From Chlorobium sp. (lineage in GTDB: Bacteria > Bacteroidota > Chlorobiia > Chlorobiales > Chlorobiaceae), in assembly GCA_028278005.1 (NCBI GenBank), contig JANQFD010000040.1, forward strand, positions 1-8,087: 8,087 bases of DNA, in the 5' to 3' direction. Numbering within the stretch: the stretch's first letter is position 1; each line of letters begins with the position of its first letter. The position numbers were made by a program, and so were the translations under genes. Shown here piece by piece: positions 6,864 to 8,087 of this stretch. A model generated the notes under the pieces. The model ran no database searches. It saw only the letters and a list, made by a program, of their open reading frames with translations, and was not told the origin of the DNA.

Positions 6864-6940
6864 TGCTCAAAATCCTCATGTATTCGCATATACACTCCGG
6901 TTTCTGCGCTCCGTTCGCCTTGCATGCTTATGCTTCGCTG
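6858..6940. repeat. Probable interspersed intergenic repeat
   Basis: The segment holds a short inverted core, TGTAT (6879-6883) and ATACA (6890-6894) around a 6-nt loop. The flanks are loosely symmetric (CTCAAAATCCTCA on the left, CTCCGGTTTCTGCGCT on the right). From memory, sequences of this form recur between genes in several bacterial genomes, and their six-frame translations give stock peptides such as GAQNPHV or IHEDFEHR, both of which occur here. No second copy lies in this window, so the repeat status rests on recognition only. Confidence 0.4.
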
Positions 6941-6960
6941 CGTTTATTAGAAGCGACCAA

Positions 6961-6999
6961 AGCTTGTTTCTGGCCATTCAGCCAGTCGACCATCAAGCT
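6961..6999. repeat. Nested inverted repeat downstream of sixA
   Basis: Outer arms AGCTTG (6961-6966) and CAAGCT (6994-6999) enclose inner arms CTGGC (6970-6974) and GCCAG (6981-6985) around a 6-nt loop. The structure sits in the convergent gap, about 30 bp past the sixA stop, and has no T-tail. It could help end the minus-strand transcript or belong to the repeat next to it. Confidence 0.3.
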
Positions 7000-7002
7000 G
7001 TC

Positions 7003-7023
7003 ACAGACTACCCACTGAGAACT
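7003..7023 (-). repeat. Three AGT-phased heptamers after sixA
   Basis: On the minus strand three contiguous 7-bp units begin with AGT (AGTTCTC, AGTGGGT, AGTCTGT), immediately past the sixA stop. The pattern recalls the AGTYNNC array after lysC, likewise placed just beyond a stop codon. With only three units and little shared sequence beyond AGT, chance is a real possibility. Confidence 0.25.
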
Positions 7024-7026
7024 TGC

Positions 7027-7521
7027 CTAATGGTATTTCTTCGGGTATTCGTACCAGACAAGCTCGCCTGAACCCATCATGGTTTCCTGCCATGAATTGC
7101 TGTTCATGTCTATCCGGACGGCACCGCAGGTAACGATATTGTCGATGTGTTCCCCGGAGAGGAAGTTTGCAAAAGAAGTGAGCGTGGGGTTATGCCCGAA
7201 AAGCATGGCTGATGAACAGCTGCCGGGAATCTGCCGGACAATCTGCAGCATATGATTGATCCCGCCGTTGTAGATTTCGATGCGCTGATCGATGTTTTCA
7301 GCAGGATATCCCAAAATGTCGCAGAATATTTCCGCTGTGGTCAGGGCACGATTAGCCGGGCTCGATATGACGAGGTCGATCAGCGCCTTTTTCTCTGCTA
7401 TCAGCTTTGCCATGAAGGGGGCTGCTTTCTCGCCCCTCCTGTTCAGGGGACGGTCGAAGTCCGCAAGGTTTGCGTTGTCCCAGCTTGACTTGGCATGTCT
7501 GACGAGATAAAGGGTTTTCAT
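7027..7521 (-). CDS. SixA-like histidine phosphatase family protein
   Basis: The 164-aa product is a small, single-domain member of the histidine phosphatase (phosphoglycerate mutase-like) superfamily, SixA branch. It begins directly with the phospho-acceptor motif LVRHAKS at 6-12 (Arg8, His9). SSPANRALTTAEIF at 53-66 gives the second phosphate-binding Arg58, RIEIYNG at 80-86 the likely proton-donor Glu82, and LFGHNP at 107-112 the second catalytic His110. In E. coli SixA removes phosphate from phosphohistidine on signalling or PTS proteins; here the substrate cannot be read from the sequence. The start overlaps the stop of the upstream GH3 gene as ATGA (7518-7521), indicating translational coupling, with AAGG 7 nt ahead of the ATG. 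The gene converges on gpsA. Confidence 0.9.
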   Translation of the reverse strand: MKTLYLVRHAKSSWDNANLADFDRPLNRRGEKAAPFMAKLIAEKKALIDLVISSPANRALTTAEIFCDILGYPAENIDQRIEIYNGGINHMLQIVRQIPGSCSSAMLFGHNPTLTSFANFLSGEHIDNIVTCGAVRIDMNSNSWQETMMGSGELVWYEYPKKYH

Positions 7522-8087
7522 GGCTTAACCTTCATATAGTGTTGCTTCAATGTCATGATCCGCTTGTAGGAACTGTCTATACGGGTTGAGGAAACCACAC
7601 CTTCGTCCACGAGTGAACGAATGATCTTCACGGCTTTATGTGCAATATCGGGATCGTAGCTTGAATTGTTGGCAAAAAGCAGGATATCGACGCCGGCTTC
7701 GATTGCCCGCCGGATCGCAGTTTCGAGACTGTAGTGATCAGCCACAGCCTTCATTTGCATGTCATCACTGATTACCGGGCCCCTGAATCCAAGCGAGTTG
7801 CGCAGGAGTCCGGTTATGACGGTTTTCGACAGCGTTGCGGGATAGGTCTGGTCAAGGCTGGCGTTGTAGACATGGGCGGTCATGACAAGCCCGATGTAAC
7901 CGTCTTCGATCAGATTCCTGTAAGGCAGCAGCTCGGATGCATCCCAGCTTTCGGTGATATCGGTGAAGTCCTTGTGGGTGTCGGTTGTCGAGCTGCCGTG
8001 ACCGGGAAAATGCTTGAGTGCCGGAATGATGTTTCCGGCCTGCAGGGCTCTTACGGTTTCGGCGGCATGTGACGTGACGATTTCGGG
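7518..8087 (-). CDS. Glycoside hydrolase family 3, NagZ-like beta-N-acetylhexosaminidase, 5' part cut by window
   Basis: The frame is open from the right edge to a TGA at 7518-7520, showing the last 189 residues; roughly 150-190 N-terminal residues lie outside. The visible part is the second half of a GH3 (beta/alpha)8 barrel. It carries the signature KHFPGHG at 25-31, followed by D36-T-H38, the Asp-His pair typical of the NagZ subgroup. The conserved segment GLVMTAHV is at 66-73 and the nucleophile Asp108 is in VISDDMQMKAV (105-115), followed by AGVDILL at 131-137. NagZ enzymes release N-acetylglucosamine from muropeptides in cell-wall recycling; secreted relatives act on other beta-linked amino sugars. 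Without the N terminus I cannot tell whether this copy has a signal peptide, so I give no gene symbol. An internal ATG at 7883 is not the start, since the signature motif lies before it. Confidence 0.92.
   Translation of the reverse strand, partial: PEIVTSHAAETVRALQAGNIIPALKHFPGHGSSTTDTHKDFTDITESWDASELLPYRNLIEDGYIGLVMTAHVYNASLDQTYPATLSKTVITGLLRNSLGFRGPVISDDMQMKAVADHYSLETAIRRAIEAGVDILLFANNSSYDPDIAHKAVKIIRSLVDEGVVSSTRIDSSYKRIMTLKQHYMKVKP

Larger units (their letters stand above)
6816..7026. other. gpsA-sixA convergent intergenic region
   Basis: This 211-bp stretch is the longest without a gene. In order it holds a 7-bp-stem hairpin (6818-6863), a repeat-like segment with an imperfect inverted core (6858-6940), a nested hairpin (6961-6999) and a minus-strand AGT-phased heptamer stretch (7003-7023). 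The plus frame running 6856-7071 here continues antisense into sixA and has no family features, so I do not call it a gene. Confidence 0.6.

Noticed and set aside
6856..7071. 71-codon plus-strand frame in the gpsA/sixA gap
   Set aside because: It crosses the repeat-like segment and runs antisense into the sixA 3' end. It shows no domain and no ribosome binding site, and its start is not a convincing ATG.
7734..8072. 112-codon plus-strand frame
   Set aside because: It is antisense to the GH3 gene, whose signature motifs occupy the minus strand throughout.
1..8087. Defence island, mobile element, CRISPR or biosynthetic cluster
   Set aside because: All coding space is filled by well-known housekeeping families. 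I saw no transposase, integrase, toxin-antitoxin pair, spaced direct repeats or tRNA.

Overview
The window is an ordinary housekeeping stretch from a Gram-negative bacterium of about 50% GC. The Gram-negative call rests on a lipobox-bearing MepS/Spr-like NlpC/P60 enzyme and a NagZ-type GH3 glycosidase. Protein style and an enlarged PlsY loop suggest a green sulfur bacterium (Chlorobiota: Chlorobium, Prosthecochloris or a relative). That assignment comes from recognising family flavour, not from a search, and is only moderately secure.

Layout. (1) 1-2481, minus strand: an NlpC/P60 lipoprotein hydrolase, then prmA (ribosomal protein L11 methyltransferase), then a Ppx/GppA phosphatase that runs off the left edge. 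prmA and ppx are only 5 bp apart. (2) 2532-3947, plus strand: lysC, a lysine-sensitive-type aspartokinase, divergent from the NlpC gene across a 50-bp gap. (3) 3948-4058: a gap opening with an AGT-phased heptamer array. (4) 4059-6815, plus strand: purM, plsY and gpsA with gaps of only 35 and 25 bp, a likely operon. GpsA makes sn-glycerol-3-phosphate and PlsY acylates it; purM serves purine synthesis. (5) 6816-7026: the largest gap (211 bp) between converging genes, holding a strong hairpin just after gpsA, a repeat-like sequence, a second nested hairpin and a short minus-strand AGT-phased stretch. (6) 7027-8087, minus strand: nagZ-like GH3 gene (5' part outside the window) followed by a SixA-type histidine phosphatase, overlapping by 4 bp (ATGA).

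Both edge genes are cut by the window, and each is open from the edge to its internal end. No tRNA, rRNA, CRISPR array, transposase or phage gene was seen. I see no undescribed multi-gene system. The signals most worth a second look are non-coding: a 26-bp dyad centred exactly on the start codon of the NlpC/P60 gene, the AGT-phased heptamer array after lysC, and the structured, repeat-like gpsA/sixA gap.
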